A stretch of DNA of 36,983 bases from Synergistes sp. (GTDB taxonomy: Bacteria > Synergistota > Synergistia > Synergistales > Synergistaceae). The notes below the pieces were generated by a model that was not told the DNA's origin, did no database searches, and saw nothing but the letters and a program-made list of their open reading frames with translations. Shown piece by piece: positions 1 through 8,317 of this stretch (the stretch's first letter is position 1; every line of letters starts with the position of its first letter). Where the stretch lies: the NCBI GenBank assembly GCA_017537925.1, contig JAFYJW010000015.1:1-36983 (forward strand). Reading direction: 5' to 3'. A program made the position numbers and the translations under genes.

Positions 1-467
1 AGGATGTCGGGGCACTGTTTGGCGATGTTGGTAAGGTCGTAGAGGGGCGAGGCCTGGGACTCGGCGCAGAACCCGCCGCCGTGAATCCACACCATGACCG
101 GCTTTTTGCTGTCGGTGCAGTTGGTATTGCGATATACGTTCAGCACAAGGCAGTCCTCGCCGAACTCCGCCGTTCCCATCGAGTCGTTAAGGGGCCCAAT
201 CGGAACGTGGCCGGGATTTATCGCTTCGTACACGCCGTCATCGTCTGCGGCAGGAAGTGCCTTCTGCCAACGAAGCTTCCCCACCGGCTGAGTTGCGTAG
301 GGGATGCCCTTCCAGATAATCAGTTCGTCTGTCTGTTTGCCGACGAAGGTGCCGTTGTTGCACTTCACTGCATGGGCCTCGTCGCAGTCTCCCGTGATTT
401 CGCTGTTCAGGTACTCGTAATGCTCGAATTTGACTAAATCCCTGAACTCTCTTTTCATGTCACTCAT
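1..467 (-). CDS. Type B carboxylesterase, N-terminal part (runs off the window)
   Basis: This is the first 155 codons of a type B carboxylesterase (alpha/beta hydrolase), cut by the window edge. The motif KGIPYATQPVG (residues 53-63) and the oxyanion-hole motif HGGGF (129-133) are both intact. The nucleophile elbow would lie outside the window. The start at 467 is preferred because AGGAG sits about nine bases upstream; a second in-frame ATG lies three codons downstream. The N-terminus resembles the esterase at 2176-3711 (shared AVKC-NGTFVG and DDGVYEA segments), so the two are paralogues. It lies 60 bases downstream of the amidohydrolase ending at 528 and is probably the same transcript. The substrate cannot be told from sequence. 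No signal peptide is visible, so a cytoplasmic location is likely. Confidence 0.88.
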   Translation of the reverse strand, partial: MSDMKREFRDLVKFEHYEYLNSEITGDCDEAHAVKCNNGTFVGKQTDELIIWKGIPYATQPVGKLRWQKALPAADDDGVYEAINPGHVPIGPLNDSMGTAEFGEDCLVLNVYRNTNCTDSKKPVMVWIHGGGFCAESQASPLYDLTNIAKQCPDI

Positions 468-527
468 TATTTTGTTCTCCTATATTATTAGTTTTTAATA
501 TTTAATGCGCGGCTAAATTTCATTTCG

Positions 528-2162
528 TTAATATAGCCCAGTATCATACACCCAGTTGCCGCTCACCATGGTACGTAATACCTTGGTATCGGCAATGTGC
601 TCCGGGTCGCAGGCGGTGATGTCCTCTGCCAGCACCACCAGGTCGGCCTCTTTGCCTGCTGTGATGCTGCCCAGGCGGTCTTCACACAGCAGCTGATAGG
701 CCTCGTTCAAGGTGGTGGCCTCGATCATCTGCACCACCGTAACCCTTTCGGCGGGCCAATGCAGGGTTTCCGGCTGGCCGGGAACATGGCGAGTAACGCC
801 TTTCTGTATGCCTGTGAGCGGATAAGCCGGATTCTCAACGGGAAAGTCGCTGGCCGATGTCACTACTACGCCGGCATCGAAGAAGGATTTCATAGGCAAT
901 TGGGCCTCGGCACGTTCCTTTCCCAGAATCGCCGCCATCATATCGAAGTAGCCGTTGTCCATACTGAACCAGTGCGGGTCAGTGACGGCAATCACTCCCA
1001 GTTTAGCCATACGGGGAATGTCCGCCGGATCCACCAACTGCAGGTGCGTGACGGCATCCCTGTAGTCGTGCGGTCCGGTCTGCTCCAGTGCTTTCTCCAT
1101 GGCATCCAGGGTAAAGGCCAGCGCTCCGTCGGCCATGGTATGGGCGTGCACGGTAAAACCTAATTCATGGGAGCGTCTGAAAACGGCTGTGAGGGTTTCC
1201 AGGTTGAAACGAAGCTGCCCGCGGTGCTGATGTTCCCGGGACCATGGATCGCTGTAAGGCTCTTTTACATAGGCGGTCGCGGGCGGTATGCCGATGGTTC
1301 CGTCCACCTGAACTTTGATATTGCTGAGTTCAAACATGGGGCCTCTGGTTCGCTCCCTGAGCGCTGCCGCATGTTCTATCTCAGCCATAGTATCATGCCC
1401 CTCAGCCTGGAAAACCTGGTAAGCAGCATAGATATGCATGCGCAGCTTCCCTTCCATGTCCAGCTGGTGACAGGCTTCCGCCGCGTTGTCGGTGGAGTCC
1501 CAGTTGATAATGGGATCCAGGATCAGGGTCTCTCCGTGGGCCAGGTATTCTTTCTGAAAATACAGGACAGCTTCCTTGTACTGCTCTACGGAGAAAACGG
1601 TGAGCGGTTTCAGCAGGTCCATGGCGCCTTCGCGGAAATAGCCAACGGGGTTCCCCTCCGCGTCCCTGACGATGATACCGTCGCTCACATCCGGCGTGTT
1701 CTTATCAATGCCCAGACGGTCCATGGCGGCATGGTTCACCCAGTAGGAGTGGTGGCCGATGTCGGCCAGAACAATGGGCCTGTCCGTGAGGCCTTCCAGC
1801 ATATCGGCGGTAAACTCCCCGGTGGGCATAAAACCTGCTCCCTGGATAACCTCCAGTTCCGGATGCTTGTCCGCAAACTCCCTTATGGCTTTCAGTTGTT
1901 CTTCCCGGGTACCGTTGGGATCCAGGTGCACCGTGAAAAGCGTCTCGGTACCTCCGGGAGCGATATGACCATGTCCTTCTCCGAAGCCCGGCAGGATGAA
2001 CTTGCCGCCAAGGTCGGTGACGTCGCCTTCATAATTGGCGATGCCGGCTTCATCGCCCACATAGACGAACTTGCCGTCCTTTACAACAAGGGCGGTCGCC
2101 AGGGGGTTATTCTTGTCTGAAGTATAGATTTTTGCGTTTTTTATGATTTTATCAGCTTTCAT
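528..2162 (-). CDS. YtcJ-type metal-dependent amidohydrolase
   Basis: This 544-residue protein is a full-length member of the Amidohydro_3 (YtcJ-like) family, which hydrolyses C-N bonds, often in N-acyl or cyclic amide compounds. Metal-site elements visible are HGH (64-66), Lys283 in KVQVDG, HAH (339-341), His373 and Asp439 in SASDFP. The usual IDSHxH context is changed to GEGHGH, though both histidines remain. The start has GGGAGAAG close upstream. The first 59 residues are about 83% identical to the fusion protein at 5678-8278, while the rest is much less similar. It lies 13 bases after the esterase at 2176-3711 and is surely co-transcribed. Substrate unknown; cytoplasmic. Confidence 0.9.
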   Translation of the reverse strand: MKADKIIKNAKIYTSDKNNPLATALVVKDGKFVYVGDEAGIANYEGDVTDLGGKFILPGFGEGHGHIAPGGTETLFTVHLDPNGTREEQLKAIREFADKHPELEVIQGAGFMPTGEFTADMLEGLTDRPIVLADIGHHSYWVNHAAMDRLGIDKNTPDVSDGIIVRDAEGNPVGYFREGAMDLLKPLTVFSVEQYKEAVLYFQKEYLAHGETLILDPIINWDSTDNAAEACHQLDMEGKLRMHIYAAYQVFQAEGHDTMAEIEHAAALRERTRGPMFELSNIKVQVDGTIGIPPATAYVKEPYSDPWSREHQHRGQLRFNLETLTAVFRRSHELGFTVHAHTMADGALAFTLDAMEKALEQTGPHDYRDAVTHLQLVDPADIPRMAKLGVIAVTDPHWFSMDNGYFDMMAAILGKERAEAQLPMKSFFDAGVVVTSASDFPVENPAYPLTGIQKGVTRHVPGQPETLHWPAERVTVVQMIEATTLNEAYQLLCEDRLGSITAGKEADLVVLAEDITACDPEHIADTKVLRTMVSGNWVYDTGLY

Positions 2163-2175
2163 GATACTTCTCCCA

Positions 2176-3711
2176 TTAAAGCATGTAATACCTGGTGAGG
2201 AAATAACTCTTGTCCCAATCCACGATCTTGACCTCGGACTCCTTGGCCGGATGGATGTCGAACTCGTCCAGGACCATTACCTTCTTGTCCTTGAGGTCAT
2301 ACAACGGCCAGTCCTTTGCTTTACCGTCGGGAGAGATGTCTGCGGCGAGCGACGGGTTGCCGGTCTTGGCGAACTGAATCCACATCTTGCGCATGGTCTT
2401 TGAGAAGACGGCATCATACGGCCGTTCTTGAATCATTTCCAGATGATTGAATACGATGGGGACCTCCTCGAAATGTGCACTTTTCCGTATCGGATCGGAA
2501 GATTCCACCCTGTAAAAATAGGTGTAGGATTTGCCGCCGCCCATGGTCTGGCACTCGGACATCCTGATAGCGCCCTCGATAAACCAGCTGTGGCCGAACA
2601 GGCGGCTGTCCGGTTCCCAGTCCTCTGCCGCGCCCTCCCTGCAGAAGCTGTCTATCTTAGCTTTCTCTTCATCCGTCAGCAGCTCGGCATATTTGTGCGT
2701 CTTGCGTTCAGCGGCCCATGCTTTGAATCCTTCCACAGTCCAGTCAGCCACGAAGCAGTTCATTTCGTCCTTGTTGCAGCCCTGGAGGAAGGTTATATCC
2801 CTGGCTGCGCCGCCGGCGTATGCCGCCCATGGATCCAACGGGAGGATGTGTCCGTCCCTTACAGGGAAGACGCGCAGTGTGACGGTCTTTGCCGCAGTAT
2901 CGATCAGCGTCCGGGCATCCAGCTTCATCAGGTCGGCAACGGTCTTGCAGCCGAGGGCCGCCATCAGGTCATTCGTGGCGGCGATGCTCTCTTCCAGAGA
3001 ATTGGTCTGACACGGTGCGCCGCTTTGCGCAATCACTTTCTTGAAATACTGCCGGGAGCCTTTGATGAGCGGCTGCATGGTCACGCTTGCGGCACCGGCG
3101 GATTCACCCCAGATGGTGACGTTATCCGGGTCTCCGCCGAAGGCTGCGATATTCTCATGAACCCATTTCAGCGCCATCTTCTGGTCCAGCAGCGCCAGGT
3201 TCTGAGCATCCGGATAGTCCCTGCCGTCCGGGAGATGTGACAGATGAAGGAGACCAAGGACGCTGAGCCTGTATGCGACGGTAACGAAGACCATGTCCGG
3301 ATTCTCTTTTGCAAGAGCAGTGCAGTCGAACAGGTCAAGACCTGTTCCGCCTGCCACAAAAGCACCGCCATGGATCCACACCATGACCGGTTTTTTCTCT
3401 GCTGATGCATCGTCGCTCTTCCATACGTTCAGATAGAGGCAGTTTTCTCCCTGATGCTCGATGATCTCCTTATCCTGGCAGGAGGCTTTTCCATAGTTAT
3501 AGGCCTCATATACACCGTCGTCCGGGACGTAGTCCTCCGGCGCCTTCCAGCGAAAGCTGCCGACAGGCTGTTCTCCCACAAAGGGAATGCCCTTGTAGCT
3601 AATGACGTTCTCAGTCTTCCTGCCGACGAAAGTTCCGTTAATGCACTTTACTGCCAGCGACTTATCATAATTGCCGTCTGTGATCTTTTTGTTCTCTTTC
3701 TGTTCGCTCAT
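2176..3711 (-). CDS. Type B carboxylesterase
   Basis: This 511-residue protein is a complete type B carboxylesterase of usual family length. The oxyanion hole is HGGA (114-117), the nucleophile elbow is GESAG with Ser204, the acid is Glu316 in GCNKDE, and the catalytic histidine is His413 in SAHFEE. All elements needed for ester hydrolysis are therefore present. No signal peptide is visible, which suggests a cytoplasmic enzyme. A strong ribosome site (AGGAGAAGG) precedes the ATG. It follows the SLC13-type transporter by 54 bases and precedes a YtcJ amidohydrolase by 13, so it probably acts on something the transporter imports. Bacterial members act on many carboxylic esters, and the natural substrate cannot be named. 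Confidence 0.93.
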   Translation of the reverse strand: MSEQKENKKITDGNYDKSLAVKCINGTFVGRKTENVISYKGIPFVGEQPVGSFRWKAPEDYVPDDGVYEAYNYGKASCQDKEIIEHQGENCLYLNVWKSDDASAEKKPVMVWIHGGAFVAGGTGLDLFDCTALAKENPDMVFVTVAYRLSVLGLLHLSHLPDGRDYPDAQNLALLDQKMALKWVHENIAAFGGDPDNVTIWGESAGAASVTMQPLIKGSRQYFKKVIAQSGAPCQTNSLEESIAATNDLMAALGCKTVADLMKLDARTLIDTAAKTVTLRVFPVRDGHILPLDPWAAYAGGAARDITFLQGCNKDEMNCFVADWTVEGFKAWAAERKTHKYAELLTDEEKAKIDSFCREGAAEDWEPDSRLFGHSWFIEGAIRMSECQTMGGGKSYTYFYRVESSDPIRKSAHFEEVPIVFNHLEMIQERPYDAVFSKTMRKMWIQFAKTGNPSLAADISPDGKAKDWPLYDLKDKKVMVLDEFDIHPAKESEVKIVDWDKSYFLTRYYML

Positions 3712-3765
3712 AGTTTTCCTTCTCCTTATTTCTTAACAGATTTATCATAACCGGGCGGATGGTTT

Positions 3766-5562
3766 TCACTGCAGCGGTGTTAACGGATATATGACGGTAA
3801 CGATGAAGATGTTGGCTGCAAGGATGATGAAGTTCATCGGCAGGCCGATGCGCATGAAGTCGCTGAACCGGTAGCCGCCGGGGGCATATACCAGCATGTG
3901 CGTGGGCGATCCGATGGGCGTGGCAAAGCTGCTGCTTACGCTAATCATCAGCGCGATGAGGAAAGGATATGGGTCGCAGCCCAATTTCTCTGCCGCCTCG
4001 TACATGATAGGAAAGAACATGGCTCCCGCTGCAGTATTGGAGATGAACTCGGTAGCGAAGGTAGCGACCAGACAGATGGCGGTCATCACCACGATCGGAT
4101 TGGTCCCGCAAACATTGAGGATGCCGTTGGCCAATCGCTCGGCGATGCCAGTATTCTGAATGGCGAGGCCGAGGACGGCACTGCCGGCGAAGACCATCAG
4201 GATATCCCAGTTGATGGCCCGCATGGCCTGATCCATGCTGCAGCAGCGGCAGATGAGCATGGCGGCGGCTGCGAGGAAGGCACACTGCAGCAGCGGCAGG
4301 ACTTTGAGTGCCGAGAGTACTACCATGGCAATCATGATGACGGTTGAGACGATCGTGCCGTAGCCGATGTTGGGTACGGCATCGGAGTCAAAGAAATGGA
4401 GGTCTCTCTCCATGAAAGAAGTGTTGACGTTGATATGCTTCGGACATATCAGCAGCAGCGTGTCGCCGGCCCGCAGCACCACGTTTCGCGGCGCCTGGTT
4501 GATGCGCTCGCCGCGTCGGGCTACAGCCGCCAACATCACATTGTTGTCCTTCTCAAACGAACTGCCGCCGATGGTCTTCCCTATCAGACTGCTGCCGAAG
4601 TTGACGTATGCCGTGTGCAATTGGAAACTATCGTCTATCTCGTCGTAGGAAAAGACCTGGTGGTCGGCGCTCACCAGCTGGTGGGTATACGCCGCCTCGA
4701 TTAGCTCGTCTATCTGGCCGGCGTAGACGAGATGGTCACCGCTCATGATGGGTTCGTCCTCCGTGACTGGCAACGGGGAATCGCCGTAGTGATACATCTC
4801 TATCAGACTGCCGCCTTTGACATGGAAGAGTCCGGCCTCGCCCAGTGTCTTGCCGATATAAGGATTGTCCGGCGGAACCTGCAATTCCACGGTGTAGTCG
4901 CTCGTCGATTCGAAAGCGCTCTCGGGAACTTTGCGGTCGGGCAGCAGTCTGCGCATGGCAATGACCGACAGCACGCCGACGGCCAGACAGAACAGTCCGG
5001 GGACGGTCGTGGCCAGGATATTCATGGCCACGCCCGTCTTTTCCTCGTAGAGTCCGCTGATGATCAGGTTCGGCGGGGTGCCGATGAGGGTACACACGCC
5101 GCCCATGCCCGAAGCGTAGCTCAATGGAATCAGCAGCTTTGAGGGCGACACATTCAGCTTCTTAGCCCACATCCTGACGATGTTGACGAAGAGCGACACG
5201 ACCGTTGTGTTGCTCAGAAACGAACTGAGCACAGCTACAGGTATCATCAGCCGCACCACTGCCTTCGGGTAACTGCCGGGCGTGCCGAGCAGGAACCTCA
5301 CAATACAATGCAGCACACCTGTATGCATCAGGCCTGCTACGACCACAAAGAGCACTCCGACGGTTACGACCGAGGTGCTGCTGAAGCCCGAGAAGGCTTC
5401 CTTTGCATCGAGAACGCCTGTGACATAGAGTACGCCGATGGCGCCGAGGAAAACAATGTCGCTGCGCCACCTGGTGAACAGCAGCACAGTAAACATCGAA
5501 AATACCGTCACGATAGTTATCCATGCATGGAGACTAAAGCCCCAAAATTCAATCGTTTCCAT
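3766..5562 (-). CDS. SLC13/DASS-type anion permease with two RCK_C domains
   Basis: This 598-residue integral membrane protein has the CitMHS/SLC13 (ion transporter superfamily) architecture. Hydrophobic helices occupy about residues 10-205 and 405-595, with a hydrophilic insert between them. The signature TLIGTPPNL lies at 158-166 and its pseudo-repeat ATPIGSPTH near the C-terminus, as in inverted-repeat DASS carriers. The insert carries two TrkA-C/RCK_C modules (about 222-292 and 313-375), which bind small regulatory ligands in related proteins. Family members carry di- or tricarboxylates, sulfate or similar anions; the cargo here is unknown. It is followed by an esterase and an amidohydrolase, so it may import their substrate. 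The ribosome site (GGAG) lies rather far, about 13 bases, from the ATG. Confidence 0.9.
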   Translation of the reverse strand: METIEFWGFSLHAWITIVTVFSMFTVLLFTRWRSDIVFLGAIGVLYVTGVLDAKEAFSGFSSTSVVTVGVLFVVVAGLMHTGVLHCIVRFLLGTPGSYPKAVVRLMIPVAVLSSFLSNTTVVSLFVNIVRMWAKKLNVSPSKLLIPLSYASGMGGVCTLIGTPPNLIISGLYEEKTGVAMNILATTVPGLFCLAVGVLSVIAMRRLLPDRKVPESAFESTSDYTVELQVPPDNPYIGKTLGEAGLFHVKGGSLIEMYHYGDSPLPVTEDEPIMSGDHLVYAGQIDELIEAAYTHQLVSADHQVFSYDEIDDSFQLHTAYVNFGSSLIGKTIGGSSFEKDNNVMLAAVARRGERINQAPRNVVLRAGDTLLLICPKHINVNTSFMERDLHFFDSDAVPNIGYGTIVSTVIMIAMVVLSALKVLPLLQCAFLAAAAMLICRCCSMDQAMRAINWDILMVFAGSAVLGLAIQNTGIAERLANGILNVCGTNPIVVMTAICLVATFATEFISNTAAGAMFFPIMYEAAEKLGCDPYPFLIALMISVSSSFATPIGSPTHMLVYAPGGYRFSDFMRIGLPMNFIILAANIFIVTVIYPLTPLQ

Positions 5563-5583
5563 AATTTTATGTGTTCTCCGTAC

Positions 5584-5658
5584 TCAGTAGATAAAATACT
5601 TTGTCAGCGGATATGTTCTCTCCCTTACAATGCTGTTCACGTCTTTTGAATCGCTCAT
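5584..5658 (-). pseudogene. 24-codon relic of a carboxylesterase gene
   Basis: A short open frame begins MSDSK and ends YPLTKYFIY. It keeps a GAGG ribosome site nine bases before its ATG and a TGA stop. Its first residues resemble the starts of the neighbouring esterases (MSDMK, MSEQK), and its last eleven (RTYPLTKYFIY) match the C-terminus of the esterase at 2176-3711 (KSYFLTRYYML). It is therefore best read as an esterase gene whose whole middle was deleted in frame. It may still be translated, but a 24-residue product has no evident function. It sits between the amidohydrolase-DUF3089 fusion and the SLC13 gene, where an intact esterase would fit the local gene order. Confidence 0.6.
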
Positions 5659-5677
5659 GGTTTCGAGCCTCTATTTG

Positions 5678-8278
5678 TTATTTTCTATGCGACATATAGG
5701 CAGCGATGCGCTTGGCCACGTTGTCCTTGATGTTGTTGTAGAAGAACGCGTAGTCTTCACCGTGACGGCCATCGGGTCCGAAGAACTCGGCGGCCACCTT
5801 TTTGTTTTCCTCCGGCATCGCCTCGGGTTGGGCGTGTGTCACCACCACGCCGCGGTCGGGGAAGACCTGGGCGTCTGCGCCGATATCCTGAATCTCCAGC
5901 TCGCCGGTTTTATCGTTCGGCCAGAGTGACCCCAAGTTCTCGTTCGCCGGAGCGTAGGTATTGTCCAGTTTCCAGTTCAGCGGGTTGATGCTGATGGCGC
6001 CGGGCTGCAGCACGGCGGTCCTGGCGTTTACTTCCCTGTTCCCGGGGCCCTCGGTGTTCCATGTGATGATAACGCCCGTGTCGCACTCGCCCGTCGCAAA
6101 CTTCATGTGCGGATAGGTCTTGAACTCGTCCTTCGTGAAGGAATAGCCGATCGGGTAGGCCGCGACCATGCGCTTGTAGTAGTCGGGATGCTCCGCGAAG
6201 TAGTTTTTAAGCAGCATCTTGATGATTGCCGAACCCTGACTGTGGCCCGCTATGATGAACGGGCGGCCGTTGTTGTAGTGCTCGAAATAGTAGTCCAGCG
6301 CAGCAACGATGTCGTTATATGGCATACCGGCGATGGCCGCGTCGAAAATCCCGTCCCTCTTCCAGACAACACCGGCATACCGCAGACCCACCTGGCGGTA
6401 GTACGGCATGAACACGTTGGTAGATTCGGCGTATGCAGATGCGTGCAGGAGATATTCGCCCGCAGCGCCTTCCAGCATCTCGACATTGTCCATGTCGGCA
6501 TAATCGGGATCGCCCGCTGCCATGCTCCCCATGATGTACTCGGTGGCGTAAACGTAGAACGTGTCGACGTCTTTGGTAATCTCAGGGATCTGGTACCAGC
6601 TTTCCTTCCTGGAATAGTCGATTGAATTCATCTTCTTTCCGCCGAAATATACCATGGTGGGCTTGTTGCAGCTGAATCCTTCATGCTCTGCTGTCAGCAG
6701 GTCGTTGTCGAACACCAAGAAGTCAGCGTCCTTGCCGGCCTCGATGGAGCCTTTTTTCGCTTCGATGCCTAACTGTTTCGCGCCGTTGATGGTAAAGCCA
6801 ATCAGCATCTCTTCAATGCTCATTCTCTCGTCTACAGGAGGAAATACTTCATTGAATCTGTTAAATTCGTAATTTTTGGTCTTTTCGGTGATCAAACGCG
6901 TCATTCCGACTTCCATGCCGAGATACGGGTTCCAGGTCATAAAGTCACCGAAGACGATGTTGTCGCTTGAAAATGCCACCGTCGCGCCGCTGTCCCAAAC
7001 CGTTTTGCAGCGAAACTGCTTCTTGGAGCGTTCCTCACCAAGCCATGCAGCACTGACTCTGGTGTCTCCGGCATGCCAATGCGGTGTAAAGTTTGCAAAC
7101 ACGCCAAGCTTGGCAAAACGACCCAGATCATCGTCGCACTCAATTTCAAGATGGGCGCAGGTGACTCTCACATGCAGGTCATCTCCCATTTCCTTTTTTG
7201 CCATCTCTACGCCATCCAGTACGGTACGCGACGCACGCTCGCCGACGGTGTGAAGGTGAAGGTCAAGATTCGCTTCATTAAGCTCCTTCAAAAGCTTCGC
7301 AATGCCCTCGGCGGAGAAAGCGGTAGACCCCGTCGTATGGACATCCACGTATGGCGTGACCATGGCTGCGGTGTGGATCTTCTGGGTACCGTCCATGAAA
7401 ATCTTCATGGTATGGACCTTCACGTGCTCGGTGTTATACTCACGCTGCATGCGCTTGAGCTCCTTCAGCCCTTCCTCTGCATCCCGCTCTGCGTTGACCA
7501 CAAGGCAGCCGTCGACATAAACGGGCAGTTTTCCCTGCTTGTCTAATTCGCACAGACGCTTATAAACCTTCTCGTGGAACTTCATATCACCGGGAAGTCC
7601 CGCATCAAATACCGCAGAAACTCCGTGTTCGACTGAAAAATCGATCCAACGTTGAAGCGCTGCATCAACCTGCTCATCGGTGAGCTGCATTCCATTGTCT
7701 AAAATGACCTTGACTTCCGTTGCGCCTTCATACATGTTTCCGGTCACATGGCCGTCCTTACGCACGTAAAAGGCAAGTCCTGGGATGGGGTCCGGTGTTT
7801 CGTCTGTAATGCCGTGCTTCTGAAGGATCTTTGAGTTGACCCAGATGCTGTGTCCTTCGCCTTCCTGAATCTGAAGCTCGGCATCGGGGCAGATGGCGTC
7901 AAGCTCTTCTTTTACGATATCCTCACCTTTGAGGAACCTTTTCTCCATTACGAATCTGTAACGCTTCTGACCGGGATGTGCTTTGATAAACTTCGCCATC
8001 ATGGCAAATGCTTCCTGTTTGCCGTCGGGCTCAAGGCGTTCATCGATCACTGCATACTCAAAACCCACGGGGATGGTCACATGCACATGGCTGTCGATGA
8101 TGCCGGGCATGATGAATTTGCCGCCGAGGTCTGTGACCTTACCTTCGTAAGCCGAAAGGCCGGCCTCGCCGCCGACATAGACGAATTTGCCGTCCTTCAC
8201 CGCAAGCGCGGTGGCCTGCGGGTTGTTCTTGTCAGATGTAAAAATCTTCGCGTTTTTGATGATTTGATCTGCTTTCAT
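5678..8278 (-). CDS. YtcJ-type amidohydrolase fused to a DUF3089 alpha/beta-hydrolase domain
   Basis: This 866-residue protein joins two hydrolases. Residues 1 to about 550 are a complete YtcJ-like amidohydrolase: HVH (64-66) in IDSHVH, Lys292 in KIFMDG, HLH (341-343), His376 and Asp439 in SSDN. From about residue 555 it continues as a DUF3089 (lipase-like alpha/beta hydrolase) domain. There DYSRKESW and VDTFYVYATEY resemble the start of stand-alone family members, and GHSQG (678-682) supplies Ser680. The frame is open throughout, so this is a real fusion, not a frameshift. AAAGGAG precedes the ATG. The gene starts 39 bases after the MATE gene ends. The fusion could hydrolyse an amide and an ester of the same compound; that is inference. 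No signal peptide is visible. Confidence 0.88.
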   Translation of the reverse strand: MKADQIIKNAKIFTSDKNNPQATALAVKDGKFVYVGGEAGLSAYEGKVTDLGGKFIMPGIIDSHVHVTIPVGFEYAVIDERLEPDGKQEAFAMMAKFIKAHPGQKRYRFVMEKRFLKGEDIVKEELDAICPDAELQIQEGEGHSIWVNSKILQKHGITDETPDPIPGLAFYVRKDGHVTGNMYEGATEVKVILDNGMQLTDEQVDAALQRWIDFSVEHGVSAVFDAGLPGDMKFHEKVYKRLCELDKQGKLPVYVDGCLVVNAERDAEEGLKELKRMQREYNTEHVKVHTMKIFMDGTQKIHTAAMVTPYVDVHTTGSTAFSAEGIAKLLKELNEANLDLHLHTVGERASRTVLDGVEMAKKEMGDDLHVRVTCAHLEIECDDDLGRFAKLGVFANFTPHWHAGDTRVSAAWLGEERSKKQFRCKTVWDSGATVAFSSDNIVFGDFMTWNPYLGMEVGMTRLITEKTKNYEFNRFNEVFPPVDERMSIEEMLIGFTINGAKQLGIEAKKGSIEAGKDADFLVFDNDLLTAEHEGFSCNKPTMVYFGGKKMNSIDYSRKESWYQIPEITKDVDTFYVYATEYIMGSMAAGDPDYADMDNVEMLEGAAGEYLLHASAYAESTNVFMPYYRQVGLRYAGVVWKRDGIFDAAIAGMPYNDIVAALDYYFEHYNNGRPFIIAGHSQGSAIIKMLLKNYFAEHPDYYKRMVAAYPIGYSFTKDEFKTYPHMKFATGECDTGVIITWNTEGPGNREVNARTAVLQPGAISINPLNWKLDNTYAPANENLGSLWPNDKTGELEIQDIGADAQVFPDRGVVVTHAQPEAMPEENKKVAAEFFGPDGRHGEDYAFFYNNIKDNVAKRIAAYMSHRK

Positions 8279-8301
8279 GATGTTTTCTCCTTTATTTATT
8301 T

Positions 8302-8315
8302 GTTTTTAAATGCAA
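8302..8315. repeat. 14-base leader repeat, copy 1
   Basis: The minus-strand sequence TTGCATTTAAAAAC lies just upstream of the fusion gene. An identical 14-mer occurs upstream of the amidohydrolase ending at 9662 (see 11369-11382). It is probably a leftover of duplication of these genes with their leaders. Confidence 0.5.
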
Positions 8316-8317
8316 TT

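Noticed and set aside
1167-2120. Long plus-strand open frame of 317 codons inside the amidohydrolase gene
   Set aside because: It lies wholly opposite a well-supported gene, shows no recognisable domain, and has no ribosome site; it is a shadow of the real gene in a GC-biased sequence.
5678-8278. Possible sequencing frameshift joining two genes
   Set aside because: The frame is open throughout, and the joint (DYSRKESW) already looks like the start of a DUF3089 domain, so a true fusion is more likely.
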